NCBI RefSeq assembly: GCF_031582905.1
Contig: NZ_CP133990.1
Span: 1,364,001-1,428,000, forward strand
Origin: Pengzhenrongella sp031582905
GTDB taxonomy: Bacteria; Actinomycetota; Actinomycetes; Actinomycetales; Cellulomonadaceae
DNA length: 64,000 nucleotides
Direction of reading: 5' to 3'
Shown here: positions 9,780 to 19,758 of the stretch, piece after piece
How the letters are laid out: every line of letters starts with the position of its first letter
Position numbering within the stretch: position 1 is the first letter of the stretch
Made by a program: the position numbers and the translations under genes
The notes under the pieces: generated by a model
Database searches by the model: none
What the model saw: only the letters and a program-made list of their open reading frames with translations
Told to the model about the DNA's origin: nothing

Positions 9780-11171
9780 ATGAAGCGAACACCATGGCGC
9801 TGGACCGCCCTCACCGTCGCCGCCGGCCTCGCGCTCGCCGGCTGCGCGACCGGCACGGGTGGCTCCGGAGGCGACGACGACACCGAGTACGACTCCGGTG
9901 CCGAGCTCAGCGGGGAGCTGTCGATCATGGGCTTCGGTGCCGGTGACGAGGTCGCCACCGCCCGCCTCGACCGCGTCGAGGAGCAGATGCCCGAGGTCGA
10001 CGTCACGCTCATCGAGGGCGACCTCGACATCCAGCAGTTCCTGTCCGCCGTCGCCGCGGGCGACCCGCCCGAGCTCGTGTACGCCAACCGCGACCAGATC
10101 GGCACCTTCGCCTCGCGCGGCGCGATCATCCCGCTGGACAGCTGCATCGAGGGCGAGGGCATCGACACGTCGCAGTACCTCGACAGCGCGCTCGAGCAGG
10201 TGACGTTCGACGACCAGATCTACGCGATCCCGGAGTTCAACGGTCTGGCGATCACGATGGCCAACTCCGAGCTGCTGTCCGCCGCCGGCCTGACGATCGA
10301 CGACGTCAACGGCTCGGACTGGGACGCGGTCACCGCGGCCACCGAGGCCATGATGGTGAACGACGGCGGCAGCCTCAGCGTCATCGGCTTCGACAGCAAG
10401 CTCCCCGAGTTCCTGCCCCTGTGGGCCAGGGCCAACGGCGTGGACCTGCTCTCCGAGGACGGCCGGACGGCCCACATCGACGACCCCGCGGTCGTGGAGG
10501 CACTCGAGTGGGCCGTGAACGTCTACGACCTGCAGGGTGGGTTCGGTGCGGTCAAGGCCTACCGCGACTCGGCCGACTTCTTCGGTGAGGGCAACCAGTT
10601 CGCGACCGACGTGCTGGGCGCCATGCCGATGGAGACCTGGTACGTCAACGTGCTCCAGGACGTCTCCCCGGACGCCCCCATGGTGTTCGACACGGTGCAC
10701 GACCGCGAGGGCGACCCGCTCGCCTACGGGTCCGGGTCCTCGTGGGCCATCCCGGCGGACTCGACCAACCCCGAGGCCGCCTGCCGGTACATGAAGGTCA
10801 TGACGGAGGCCGACTCCTGGATGGCCGCGGCGCAGGCGCGTGCGGACATCCGGGCGGAGGAGGGTCAGCCGTTCACCGGCCTGCAGCCCACCGCCAACAC
10901 CGAGGCCGACGCAGCCATCCGCGACATGATCGGCGACGACGTCCCCGAGCCGTGGGCGTCCGCGATCGACGCGGCCTACACCGCGAACGACAACTCGTTC
11001 TCGCTGCCGGCCAACCCGGCCGACGCCGAGTTCAAGTCCGCGTGGCAGGACGCCGTCAACCGCGTCCTCAACGGGCAGGCGGAGCCGCAGGAGTCGCTCG
11101 AGCAGGGGCAGGAGGAGGCCCAGGAGGCCCTCGACCAGGCCTGGGCCACCTGGGACGAGCAAGAGGGATGA
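9780..11171 (+). CDS. Sugar ABC transporter substrate-binding lipoprotein
   Basis: 463-residue extracellular lipoprotein of the family-1 sugar-binding class. Its signal peptide ends in the lipobox LALAGCA (Cys about residue 22), then a Gly/Asp-rich linker. The mature part shows the usual fold markers (ELSIMGFGAGDEVATARLD near the start, YAIPEFNGLAITMANSELL in the middle). The tail is Gln/Glu-rich and probably helical. The ATG at 9780 gives the signal peptide. It is followed 4 bp later by the first permease gene. No ATPase gene follows, so a shared MsiK-type ATPase encoded elsewhere is likely. Confidence 0.92.
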   Translation: MKRTPWRWTALTVAAGLALAGCATGTGGSGGDDDTEYDSGAELSGELSIMGFGAGDEVATARLDRVEEQMPEVDVTLIEGDLDIQQFLSAVAAGDPPELVYANRDQIGTFASRGAIIPLDSCIEGEGIDTSQYLDSALEQVTFDDQIYAIPEFNGLAITMANSELLSAAGLTIDDVNGSDWDAVTAATEAMMVNDGGSLSVIGFDSKLPEFLPLWARANGVDLLSEDGRTAHIDDPAVVEALEWAVNVYDLQGGFGAVKAYRDSADFFGEGNQFATDVLGAMPMETWYVNVLQDVSPDAPMVFDTVHDREGDPLAYGSGSSWAIPADSTNPEAACRYMKVMTEADSWMAAAQARADIRAEEGQPFTGLQPTANTEADAAIRDMIGDDVPEPWASAIDAAYTANDNSFSLPANPADAEFKSAWQDAVNRVLNGQAEPQESLEQGQEEAQEALDQAWATWDEQEG

Positions 11172-11175
11172 CGTC

Positions 11176-12173
11176 GTGAGCACCACGACCCGCGGTGCGG
11201 GGGACGCGCGCACGGCGCGCGCCGCCCGCACCGCCGACGGGTCGTCCGGCCCCGGCCGGGCGCGCGAGGCGCAGCGCACGAACCGGCGCCGGGAGACCCG
11301 CGCCGCGCTGCTGTTCATCAGCCCGTGGATCCTCGGGTTCCTGGTGCTCACGCTGTGGCCGGTGCTGTACAGCGGCTACCTGTCGCTGACGGACTACGAC
11401 GTCTTCAACGCCCCGAACTTCGTCGGGCTCGAGAACTACGAGCGGCTGGTGACCGACGACGACGCCCGCCGGGCGATCGGCAACACGTTCTACTTCGCGA
11501 TCATCCAGGTCCCGCTGCAGGTGGTCGTCTCGCTCGCCCTTGCCCTGCTGCTCAACCAGGCCGGGCGGTCGGCGGGCTTCTTCCGCACCGCGTTCTTCCT
11601 GCCGCGCATGACGCCGCCGGTCGCCGTCGGCGTGCTGCTGCTGCTGCTGTTCAACGGCCAGGACGGGCTCATCAACGAGGTGCTCGGCTGGTTCGGCATC
11701 GACGGCCCGAACTGGACGACGGACTCCGCATGGGTCAAGCCGGGGCTCATCCTCATGAGCCTGTGGGCGGTGGGGTCGTCCGTCATCATCCTGCTCGCGG
11801 CGCTGCGCAACGTGCCGACCGAGCTCTACGACGCCGCGCGCGTGGACGGTGCGAACGCGTGGCAGAAGACGATCAAGATCACCGTGCCGATGATCAGCGG
11901 GCCGCTGTTCTTCATCTTCATCATCAACTCGATCGACGCGCTGCAGTCATTCACGGAGGCGTACACCGCGTACTTCGGCGCCGGGAACTCGACCTACAGC
12001 AACGAGGCGGCCGAGTTCTACTCGATCTACCTGTTCCGCCAGGCGTTCGAGTTCCTCAACATGGGTTACGCGTCCGCGCTGGCCTGGGTCCTGTTCGTCA
12101 TCATCCTGCTCATCACGCTCGTGCAGCTGAGGGTCTCCAAGCGCTTCGTCTACTACGAGGGGAGCAGCGATGA
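11176..12173 (+). CDS. Sugar ABC transporter permease (MalF type), frameshifted at 3' end
   Basis: Inner-membrane permease of about 332 residues with six predicted helices (LLFISPWILGFLVLTLWPVL is the first). The MalF-type coupling loop is ELYDAARVDGANAWQKTIKI. The expected C-terminus YYEG-EQR-stop sits one frame over. The given sequence shows the frame change near 12160, at a G run, which makes the gene read on artificially into the next permease. The natural stop at 12171-12173 would overlap the ATG of the second permease (ATGA). Confidence 0.9.
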
Positions 12174-13095
12174 CGCCCAACGCCACGACCGAGTCCATGG
12201 CGCGGGAGAACGTGGGCCGGGCCGCCGTCGTCGACAACACCGGCGGGCTGCACCGCGACCACCACAAGCCGATGACGCCGGGCCGGGTCCTGGTGATCCT
12301 CGCGCTCCTCGCGTGCACGGTGATCTTCATCTACCCGTTCGTCTGGCTGGTCTCGGCGTCCTTCAAGCCGCGCGGCGAGGTGTTCGACAACAAGATCATC
12401 CCCGAGACGTTCACGCTGGCGAACTACGTCGAGGTGTGGCAGGAGGCGCCGATGCTCCTGTGGCTCGGCAACACCCTGCTCGTCACAGTGCTGGCGGCCA
12501 CGACGGTCACCGTCTCGAGCGCGCTGGTGGCGTGGGGCTTCTCCTACTTCCGCTTCCGCGGGCGGGGGCGCTGTTCGGTCTCGTGCTGGCGACCATGATG
12601 CTCCCCGGTGCGGTCACCATGATCCCCACGTTCCTCATCTGGAACTCCCTCGGGCTGACCGGGACCCTGTACCCGCTGTGGGCCGGCAACCTGTTCGGCA
12701 GCGCCTTCTACATCTTCCTGCTCCGGCAGTTCTTCCTCGGGCTGCCGCGCGAGCTGTTCGAGGCCGCCAAGATCGACGGCGCGAACAACTGGGGCATCTT
12801 CTGGCGGATCGCGATGCCGCTGACGAAGCCGGCGATCGTCGTGACGCTGCTCTTCGAGTTCCAGGCCGCGTGGACCGACCTCATGCGCCCGCTCATCTAC
12901 CTGCGCGACTCCAGCACCTTCACCATCCCCCGGGGGCTCAAGTCGCTCGTCGACCGCTACGGCTTCGGCGGGGAGTGGCACTGGGAGATCATCGTCACGG
13001 CCAGCGTCATCACGACCGTGCCGATGATCATCCTGTTCTTCCTCGGCCAGAAGCACTTCGTCGAGGGCATCGCGACCACCGGCTCCAAGGGCTGA
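12170..13095 (+). CDS. Sugar ABC transporter permease (MalG type), frameshifted
   Basis: Second permease of the importer. The N-terminus is MTPNATTESMARENVGRAAV, with a first helix VLVILALLACTVIFIYPFVW. The frame changes near 12568 within a G run. The remainder, from ATMMLPGAVTMIP to the stop at 13095, carries the coupling loop ELFEAAKIDGANNWGIFWRI. Repaired length is about 309 residues with six helices, normal for MalG-type proteins. Start overlaps the previous stop. A LacI regulator gene follows 28 bp later. Confidence 0.9.
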
Positions 13096-13123
13096 CCGGG
13101 CGGCGCGGGACGCTCACGGGCGG

Positions 13124-14211
13124 GTGAGGACAGTGACGGGCACCGACGAGCCGCCGCACCGCCGGGGGTCGGCGCAGCGACGCGCCACGATCAAGGACGT
13201 CGCCGAGGCCGCCGGGGTGTCGCGGTCCACGGCGTCGCGCGCGCTGACCGGCCGCGGCTACGTCGGCCTCGGGGTGCGCGAGCGCGTCCAGGCGGCCGCC
13301 GACGCCCTCGGGTACGTGCCCGACGACATGGCGCGGCACCTCAAGGAGCGCGTGTCACGCTCCGTGGGCGTCCTCGTCCCCGAGCTGCGCGACTCGTTCT
13401 TCGCCGACGTCGCGGCCGGGATCAGCCAGGGGCACGCCGCCGCGGCTTCGCGATGATCCTCGCCGACGGGGACGGCTCCGCTGGCGGGGAGGTCGAGGCG
13501 GCCCGGCGCTTCGTCGCGCTGCGCGTCGCCGGGGTGCTCGTGGCGCCGCTGTCCGACCAGGTGACGAGCTTCCTCGCCGGTCAGCGCGTCCCGGTGGTGC
13601 AGGTGGACCGGCACGTCGGTGACGGCCCGGTGGACGCCGTCGTGGTCGACAACCACGCCGCTGCGCGGGAGGTCACCGAGCACCTCCTGGCCCTGGGGCA
13701 CCGGCGGCTCGCCCTGCTCGTCGACGACTCGGGCTCGAGCACGGCGCGGGACCGTCACCGCGCGTACCTCGAGGTGTGCCGCGCCGCCGGGGTGCCGGTC
13801 GACGACGCGCTGGTCGTCACCTGCCCGCCGGACGCCGCGACCGCGCGGGACCGGGTGCGTGCGCTGCTCACGGGTCCCGGCGCCCCCACCGCGGTGTTCG
13901 CCGCGGGTGCACCGCTGGCCGAGGGGGCGTGGCGGGCGGCGTCCGACGTGGGACTGCGGCTGCCGGCGGACCTCAGCCTGGCGGCGTACGACGACGCCAC
14001 CTGGATGAGGCTCGTGACCCCGGGCGTGACGGCGGTCCGGCAGGACGCGGTGGCCCTCGGCGAGGCCGCGCTCGCCCGGCTGCTCGACGTCATCGGCGCC
14101 CCGGGCCCGCCGAGGACGACGTCGCTCAGCGCCGAGGTGCTGCACCGCGGGTCGACGGCGCCGCCGCGGCCGGACCGCGTCGTCCCCGAGCCGGCCAGGG
14201 CGTCGTCCTGA
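13124..14211 (+). CDS. LacI-family transcriptional regulator, frameshifted
   Basis: The N-terminal helix-turn-helix is ATIKDVAEAAGVSRSTASRA, then the hinge helix VRERVQAAADALGYVPDDMA. The frame changes near 13440, a net loss of one base in a GCCGCCGCGG stretch. The periplasmic-binding-protein-like effector domain continues from MILADGDGSAGGE to 14211. Repaired length is about 362 residues. GTG starts are possible at 13124 and 13133. It is the last gene of the importer operon and most likely controls it in response to the imported sugar. Confidence 0.88.
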
Positions 14212-14382
14212 CGGGTGCGGGATCGGCCGGGTGCAGCCGATGCCTGTCAGTCATATGGGTGCCGACCCTGGTCAAGACGTCAGGTGACGTGGCACGCTGA
14301 GCGGGTCGCCGACGACGTCCGTCGGGCCCCGGCCCGCAGGACGCGCCGCACCTCGCTGCCGCCGTGATCGTCAGGACGCACC

Positions 14383-14730
14383 ATGACCCAGACCCTGCCG
14401 TACCGGACCATCCCGCCGACCGGCGTCGGCCCCGCCGGTGACGTCACCCTCCAGGCACGGCGCGGGCGCCTGCTCGTGCGCTTCACCGGTGAGGTCGACA
14501 CGGCGCTGCGGGCGCAGTTCACCCGCGTGCTGGGGGCCGTGCGCTCGAGCCACGAACCGGTCGAGGTGGACTGCCGCGACGTCACCTTCTTCTGCGCGGA
14601 GGGTGTCCGCATGCTCATGCTCCTGCAGGTGGCCGCCGGCGGACCGGGGGTGTGCTCGTTCAGGTCGAGCCCCACGGTCGACCAGGCGCTGCGGCTGTCG
14701 GGCATCGAGGGCTACCCCACGCCGGCCTGA
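14383..14730 (+). CDS. STAS-domain protein, anti-sigma antagonist-like, lacking the phosphorylatable Ser
   Basis: 115-residue single-domain STAS protein. It is similar in layout to SpoIIAA/RsbV: GEVDTALRAQFTRVLGAV is the first strand-helix unit and CRDVTFFCAEGVRMLMLLQ the phosphorylation-site loop. In SpoIIAA this loop reads DSSG, with the second Ser phosphorylated. Here the same position is Cys-Ala-Glu-Gly, so Glu73 occupies the phosphosite and no Ser or Thr is available. It could act as a permanently phospho-like antagonist or have another role. The ATG follows a short GGACGCACC leader with no strong ribosome site. It is convergent with the EAL gene (9 bp between stops). Confidence 0.75.
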   Translation: MTQTLPYRTIPPTGVGPAGDVTLQARRGRLLVRFTGEVDTALRAQFTRVLGAVRSSHEPVEVDCRDVTFFCAEGVRMLMLLQVAAGGPGVCSFRSSPTVDQALRLSGIEGYPTPA

Positions 14731-14739
14731 CGTCGGGCG

Positions 14740-17373
14740 TCAGCGCACCCGGGCGCCCGGTGCGAGCAGCGGCGTGAAGTCGTCGGCCCGGCACGGTCGG
14801 CCGAAGAGGTAGCCCTGCGCCGACGCGCACCCCAGGTCGCCGAGCAGGTCGCGCTGGCCCTCCGTCTCGACCCCTTCCGCGACCACGGCGAGGTCGAGCG
14901 CGCGCGCCATGCCGAGCACGGCGTCGACCAGGTGCCGGTCCCGCCCGTCGTGCTCGATGCGGGTGATGAACGACCGGTCGATCTTGAGCGACGTGATCGG
15001 CAGGTGCTGCAGGTAGGACAGCGAGGAGTACCCCGTCCCGAAGTCGTCCACGGCGACCTGGACCCCGAGGCGACGCAGGCGGTGGAGGTTCTCGATGCCA
15101 CCGCCGGCGCGACGCACCACCGCGCTCTCGGTGACCTCCAGGCACAGGTGGTGCGGTGCCAGACCGGTGTCCCGCAGCACCTGGGCGACGCACCGGGCGA
15201 AGTCGTCGTCGAGCAGCTGGGCGGCGGCGACGTTGACCGACATGACGAACGGGTGGTCGGTGCGCTGCCACTGCGCGGCCTGACGGCAGGCGCGGCTGAG
15301 CACGAGGTCGCCGATCGCGGTGATCTGGCCCGACCGTTCGGCGACCGGGATGAACTGCAGCGGCGGCACGAGGCCGCGCTCGGGGTCCTCCCAGCGCACG
15401 AGCGCCTCGGCGCCGGTGATGCGGCCCGAGTCGAGGTCGACGATCGGCTGGTAGTGCACGACGAGCTCGTCACCGGCCAGCGCTCGACGCAGCCGGTGCT
15501 CGGTCTCCAGCTGGTGGGTGGCGCGCACCCGCATCGAGTCGTCGAAGACCGACAGCACGCGGCCGCCGGACTGGGCGTGCCCCAGGGCCGTGGCCGCCGC
15601 CCGGAGGAGGTCGTCGGCGGTGCGCCCGGCGTGCCGCCCGCCGTCGCGCGCCCGGTCGCCTGGGTCATCGCCTACGGGACCGTCGGCTGCCGACCCGTCG
15701 CCTGCCGATACGTCGGCTGCCGACCCGTCTGCTGCCGGCCCGTCGGCTGCCAGCCCGATGCCGGCCGTGACCCGCACGACCACGCCCGGCGCCGGCCAGC
15801 CCATCGGCTCACCGACGGCGACGTGCAACGACTGCGCGAGGTCGATCGCCTCGTCCCGGGTGAGGTCCTCGCACACCACGAGGAAGCCGTCGCCGGCCGC
15901 ACGCGCGAGTGCGTCGCCGGGCCGCACGCCGGACCGCAGCCGCGCCGCGACCTCGATCACGACGCGGTCGGCCGCGTCGGGTCCGATGCCCGTGGCGATG
16001 GCGTCGAAGTCGGTGAGACCGAGATGGAGCACACCGGGGCGCGCGGGACCGGTCGCCCGGGACAGCAGGAGGTCGAGGCGGGCGCGCGCCCAGTCGGCGT
16101 CGGGCAGGCCGGTCAACCGGTCGTGCGACGCCTGGTAGGCCAGTCGCGCCTCCTGCCCGGCGCGCACGTCGAGCATCGAGTTGTAGGCGCGGGCGAGCTC
16201 CACGAGCTCCGCGGCGCCGTCCTCGGGGACACGGGCGTCCCCGGCGTCGTCCCGGGCGCGCACGGCGTTGCTCGTCAGCGCACGCAGCGGTCCTGCGACG
16301 CGGCGGTCGAGGACGGCGAGCGCGGCGGCGAGGAGCAGCAGCGCCGCGCCACCGGTGAGGGCCTGCCGGACGAGCGTCCCGCGTGCGGACTCCAGCACGG
16401 TCGAGTGCTCCAGACCCGCGACCACGCGCCAGGGCAGGCCGGCGACGTCGGCCGACGCCTGGGTGCGGACCACGCCGTCCGGTCCGGCCCAGCGTCCGGT
16501 GCCGCCCGCCCCCATCCCGCCGACGCGGGACGCGTCGGGGGCTGCGGGGTCGGAGGGGGCTGCCTCGGCTGGCGGGGCGTCGGCGGGCGCTGCGCCGGCG
16601 GGCGCGGGGTCGGCAGCCGCTGGGTCGGCGCCGGCCCGGTCCGGCGTCGAGGTGGACACGACGTCGGCCCCGGTGCGGTCCACCACGAGCAGGGCGGCGT
16701 CGGCCGGGAGGGCCTGCGTGGTCGCGAGCGCCGTGGCCGCGTGGGTGGCGTCGAGGAACACCGCGACCACCCCGGCCGGCTCGGTGCTCGGCCCGTCGGT
16801 CGGCCCGTCGTTCGGCTCGGTGCTCGGGCCCGCGATGGGCTGGGTGACGACCACCACCCGGCGTCCGGTCACGGCGTCCGTCGCGGGCCAGTGGATGGTG
16901 AGCCCGGGGGCGCCGAGCGCCTCGGCGAGCCACGGTGAGCCGCCGTGCACCTCGAGGTCGACGAGCGACGGCTCCGACGAGCACCCGACCCGGCCGTCCG
17001 GCGCGACGAGCGCCGCACGGGCGTCCGGGAATGCCTCGCCCCCACCCACGACCAGGGTGCAGTCGTTCGGCCCCTCGAAGGCTAGGGCGAGCGTCGGCTG
17101 TGCGGCGAGGCGCTCGACCTGGTCGGTCGCCAGGCCCAGGGCGTCGGTGATCTCCTGCGCGGCGATGCGCGCCTGGTCGGTCATCCGGGAGGTGGCGTAC
17201 CGCTCGGCCTGGGCGGCGCTCCAGACGTAGCCGGAGCCGAGGGAGGCAGCCAGCACGACGACGGCGACCGCGAGGACGGTCCACAGGTGCGCCCGGACGG
17301 ACCACGGCCGACGTGCCCGGCTCGAGGGCACGGCGGCGCCCGGACGTCCGGGCTGGCGGGTGCTGCGCGGCAT
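14740..17373 (-). CDS. Membrane sensor with HAMP, degenerate GGDEF and EAL domains
   Basis: Predicted c-di-GMP phosphodiesterase, 877 residues and intact. Order: first membrane helix about residues 28-50, an extracytoplasmic dCache-like sensor to about 330 with a long Ala/Pro/Asp-rich insert, second helix (GGAALLLLAAALAVL), HAMP, GGDEF-like domain, EAL domain to the end. The GGDEF site reads AGDGF, so cyclase activity is unlikely. The EAL site is intact (EALVRWE, DDFGTGYSSLS, KIDRSF, VVAEGVET). The GGDEF domain also carries a repeated SAADGPAADGSAADV-type insert, encoded by a short DNA repeat near 15680-15760. Its start is divergent from the diguanylate cyclase gene, with about 240 bp between. 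Confidence 0.9.
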   Translation of the reverse strand: MPRSTRQPGRPGAAVPSSRARRPWSVRAHLWTVLAVAVVVLAASLGSGYVWSAAQAERYATSRMTDQARIAAQEITDALGLATDQVERLAAQPTLALAFEGPNDCTLVVGGGEAFPDARAALVAPDGRVGCSSEPSLVDLEVHGGSPWLAEALGAPGLTIHWPATDAVTGRRVVVVTQPIAGPSTEPNDGPTDGPSTEPAGVVAVFLDATHAATALATTQALPADAALLVVDRTGADVVSTSTPDRAGADPAAADPAPAGAAPADAPPAEAAPSDPAAPDASRVGGMGAGGTGRWAGPDGVVRTQASADVAGLPWRVVAGLEHSTVLESARGTLVRQALTGGAALLLLAAALAVLDRRVAGPLRALTSNAVRARDDAGDARVPEDGAAELVELARAYNSMLDVRAGQEARLAYQASHDRLTGLPDADWARARLDLLLSRATGPARPGVLHLGLTDFDAIATGIGPDAADRVVIEVAARLRSGVRPGDALARAAGDGFLVVCEDLTRDEAIDLAQSLHVAVGEPMGWPAPGVVVRVTAGIGLAADGPAADGSAADVSAGDGSAADGPVGDDPGDRARDGGRHAGRTADDLLRAAATALGHAQSGGRVLSVFDDSMRVRATHQLETEHRLRRALAGDELVVHYQPIVDLDSGRITGAEALVRWEDPERGLVPPLQFIPVAERSGQITAIGDLVLSRACRQAAQWQRTDHPFVMSVNVAAAQLLDDDFARCVAQVLRDTGLAPHHLCLEVTESAVVRRAGGGIENLHRLRRLGVQVAVDDFGTGYSSLSYLQHLPITSLKIDRSFITRIEHDGRDRHLVDAVLGMARALDLAVVAEGVETEGQRDLLGDLGCASAQGYLFGRPCRADDFTPLLAPGARVR

Positions 17374-17611
17374 CGGCTCACAGTTCGATCGGGTCGGATC
17401 GGGCAGCCGGGGCCGGCGTCCCGCGGTGTCGAGCCGTCACCGGTACGAGTGAGACCTGCCCCCGCGAAGAATGGAACGCTGAGTGCCGAGGGTCTGTCAA
17501 AACGACGCCACGAGCAAGTCACGGACGGTGTGTCGGCGCGCTCGTGCACGGCCGGACGGGTGAACGCTCACGGTGCGGTCAAGGACCGGGCCCGTCCTCC
17601 GATGGACAGGT

Positions 17612-18670
17612 GTGAAGCCGTTGGCGCAGGACGAGGAGCAAGTGCTCTTCTGGCGACGCCATGCCGTCCTGGGGGTGCTGCTGTGCACCGTGCTGCCGGC
17701 CGTCGCGGTCCTCGACACCTGGATGTCCGACGCACCCGCGCACGAGGCGCTGCGCTACGGCATCTGCCTGACCGTGATGGTGCTCTCCCCGCTCCTGCTG
17801 CTCGTACCGGTGGGACGCGTCGTGCGGCACCCGGCAGGGCGGTTGTTCTTCGACGCGTGGGAGACCGCCGGGCTGACGCTCGTGCTGACGATGGCGGTGC
17901 TCGACGGCGGCGCGTACAGCCCCTACCTGCAGATGCTGTACATCCTCCTCGCGCACGCCGCCCTCGCGTACCCGCCCGGCGGCATGGTGGTGGCCGGCGC
18001 GCTCGCGGTGACCGGGTTCCTCGGGGTATCGCTGACCGGCGGCGCGCCCGACGCCCGGTACCTCGTGACCGGCGCGCTGCTGCTCACGGTCACCACCGGG
18101 ACCTGCGCCTTCGCGTCGCACAACCACGTGCGCGCGTACCGGCGCACCGCGAGCCGGGCCCGCCGCGTGGAGCGGCTCGCCGAGCTCGACGGGCTCACCG
18201 GCTGCGTCAACAACAGGACGTTCCACGAGCGGCTCGCCGACGCCGCCGAGGTCGCCGGGCCGGCGCACCCGCTGAGCCTCCTGGTGATCGACATCGACCA
18301 GTTCAAGTCCGTCAACGACGGTCTGGGGCACCCCGCCGGGGACGCCGTGCTCCAGCGCGTGGGCGCCATCCTGCGCGGGGTCTCCCGCGCGATCGACACC
18401 GCCGGGCGGCTGGGTGGCGACGAGTTCGCCCTGCTGCTCCCCGCGACGACCACCGACGACGCCGTGCGGGTCGCGGAACGCGTGCGCGAGCAGGTCCGCG
18501 CGGTCACCGGCGACGGGGCGGTGACCGTGAGCGTCGGGGTCGCGACGTGCGCGACGGACCGCACCGACCCCGCGGCGCTGATGGCCGCCGCCGACCGGGC
18601 GGTGTACCGGGCGAAGGCGACCGGGCGGGACCGCGTCGTCCGTGGCGCGGCGGACGCGCAGACGGTCTAG
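17612..18670 (+). CDS. Membrane-bound diguanylate cyclase (GGDEF)
   Basis: Makes c-di-GMP from two GTP at the membrane. The N-terminal half holds about five or six hydrophobic helices (for example HAVLGVLLCTVLPAVAVL and LLLTVTTGTCAFA). The C-terminal GGDEF domain starts at ELDGLTGCVNNRTF and has an intact active site (RLGGDEFALLL). The inhibitory I-site RxxD (RAID) sits five residues before it, so product inhibition is expected. A GTG at 17612 after GGACAGG is the most likely start (352 residues). The TAG stop at 18668-18670 lies in the CTAG target of the IS481 element, which inserted immediately downstream without truncating the protein. Confidence 0.9.
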   Translation: MKPLAQDEEQVLFWRRHAVLGVLLCTVLPAVAVLDTWMSDAPAHEALRYGICLTVMVLSPLLLLVPVGRVVRHPAGRLFFDAWETAGLTLVLTMAVLDGGAYSPYLQMLYILLAHAALAYPPGGMVVAGALAVTGFLGVSLTGGAPDARYLVTGALLLTVTTGTCAFASHNHVRAYRRTASRARRVERLAELDGLTGCVNNRTFHERLADAAEVAGPAHPLSLLVIDIDQFKSVNDGLGHPAGDAVLQRVGAILRGVSRAIDTAGRLGGDEFALLLPATTTDDAVRVAERVREQVRAVTGDGAVTVSVGVATCATDRTDPAALMAAADRAVYRAKATGRDRVVRGAADAQTV

Positions 18671-19674
18671 GTGTTCTGGCTCAGGACGTTGGTGACGCCT
18701 GCGTGCAGGCGTGAGGCCGGTGGTTGGTTGCCGGCGGCAGTGTGAGCGCGATGGTAGTTGTAGTGCACGTTCCACATCGTGATGGCCGCGGCGCGCTCGT
18801 CCTCGCAGGTCCAGACGCGGGCGTAGAGGAGCTCCTCGGCCAGGGTCCGGTTGTACCGCTCGACCTTGCCGTTGTGGCGCGGGGTGTGGGGGCGGATGCG
18901 CTGGTGGCGGGACGCGACGGCGGTCACGGTGCGGGCGAACGCGGTGGCCTTGTAGTTAGCGCCGTTGTCGGTGACGACGCGGACCAGGCGCACGATGCCG
19001 TGAGCGGCGAAGAACGCCCGGGCCCGGTGGAAGAACCCGATGGTGGTGACGGCCTTCTCGTCCGCGAGGTGTTCGGTGTACGCCAGCCGGGAGTACCCGT
19101 CGATCGCCGAGTGCAGGTACACGTACCCCGCACGGGCCCCGGTTGTCTTGGCGCGCCGGGCGGCCTTGTCCTGGGCTGAGCCGCGGCCGTGGGCGCGCCA
19201 TCCGCCCCCGTCGGGGATGCGGCCGACCTTCTTCACGTCCAAGTGCACCATGTGCCCGGGGTACCGGGCCGTGATCGCCGTGGTGGTGCGGTTGGTCTGC
19301 CCGTCGGGGTCGATGTCGCGGCGGCGGTTGATCCCCAACCGGACCAGCCACCGTGACACGGTCGCCAGGGACACCGTGTGTCCGGTGCGGATCAGCTCGA
19401 GGTGGATCTGCCGGGCGGTCCACTTGTGCGTGCGCCGCCACGTCTCGATTTGCTCGACCACGTCGGCCGGGACCTGGGTCGGGGTGCGGTGCGGGACGCT
19501 GGGCCGGTCGACCAGGCCGGCGTCGCCGAGGTCGTCGTACCGGGTCTTCCACTTCGACAGGCACTGGCGCGACACCCCGGCCTCAGCCGCGACGTGCGCG
19601 ATCGGACGGGACTCGCACCGCAGGACCAGACGGAGCCGGCCGGCAGGGGTCAACGGAGCGTTAGCGTGGGTCAT
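18667..19674 (-). CDS. IS481-family DDE transposase
   Basis: 335-residue integrase-like transposase. It has an N-terminal helix-turn-helix (HVAAEAGVSRQCLSKWKTRY) and a second HTH region (TARQIHLELIRTG). The rve-type core has Asp in MVHLDVKKVG, Asp in VVTDNGANYKA and Glu in HNGKVERYNRTL. The start ATG at 19674 lies about 110 bp inside the right end. The stop codon (TAG on the minus strand, 18667-18669) is not in the element: it is supplied by the CTAG target just outside the left inverted repeat. No frame break. Confidence 0.97.
   Translation of the reverse strand: MTHANAPLTPAGRLRLVLRCESRPIAHVAAEAGVSRQCLSKWKTRYDDLGDAGLVDRPSVPHRTPTQVPADVVEQIETWRRTHKWTARQIHLELIRTGHTVSLATVSRWLVRLGINRRRDIDPDGQTNRTTTAITARYPGHMVHLDVKKVGRIPDGGGWRAHGRGSAQDKAARRAKTTGARAGYVYLHSAIDGYSRLAYTEHLADEKAVTTIGFFHRARAFFAAHGIVRLVRVVTDNGANYKATAFARTVTAVASRHQRIRPHTPRHNGKVERYNRTLAEELLYARVWTCEDERAAAITMWNVHYNYHRAHTAAGNQPPASRLHAGVTNVLSQNT
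18672..18699 (+). repeat. IS481 left terminal inverted repeat
   Basis: 28-bp end starting TGTTCTGGCTCAGG. It mismatches the right end at three positions (5, 13 and 16). It is preceded directly by the TCTAGG target copy at 18666-18671. Confidence 0.93.
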
Positions 19675-19758
19675 CGAGGGGTAGGTCCTTCAGCTCGCAG
19701 GAGGTTGGTCGCACTTCCATCCTGCCGCCGGGACCTACCCCTCCCTCACACCCCCGCC

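Noticed and set aside
11176..13095. A single 639-residue two-permease fusion
   Set aside because: The continuous frame exists only because two frame changes (near 12160 and 12568) cancel. The middle section is translated out of frame and looks nothing like a permease, while the ATGA overlap at 12170 marks the normal gene boundary.
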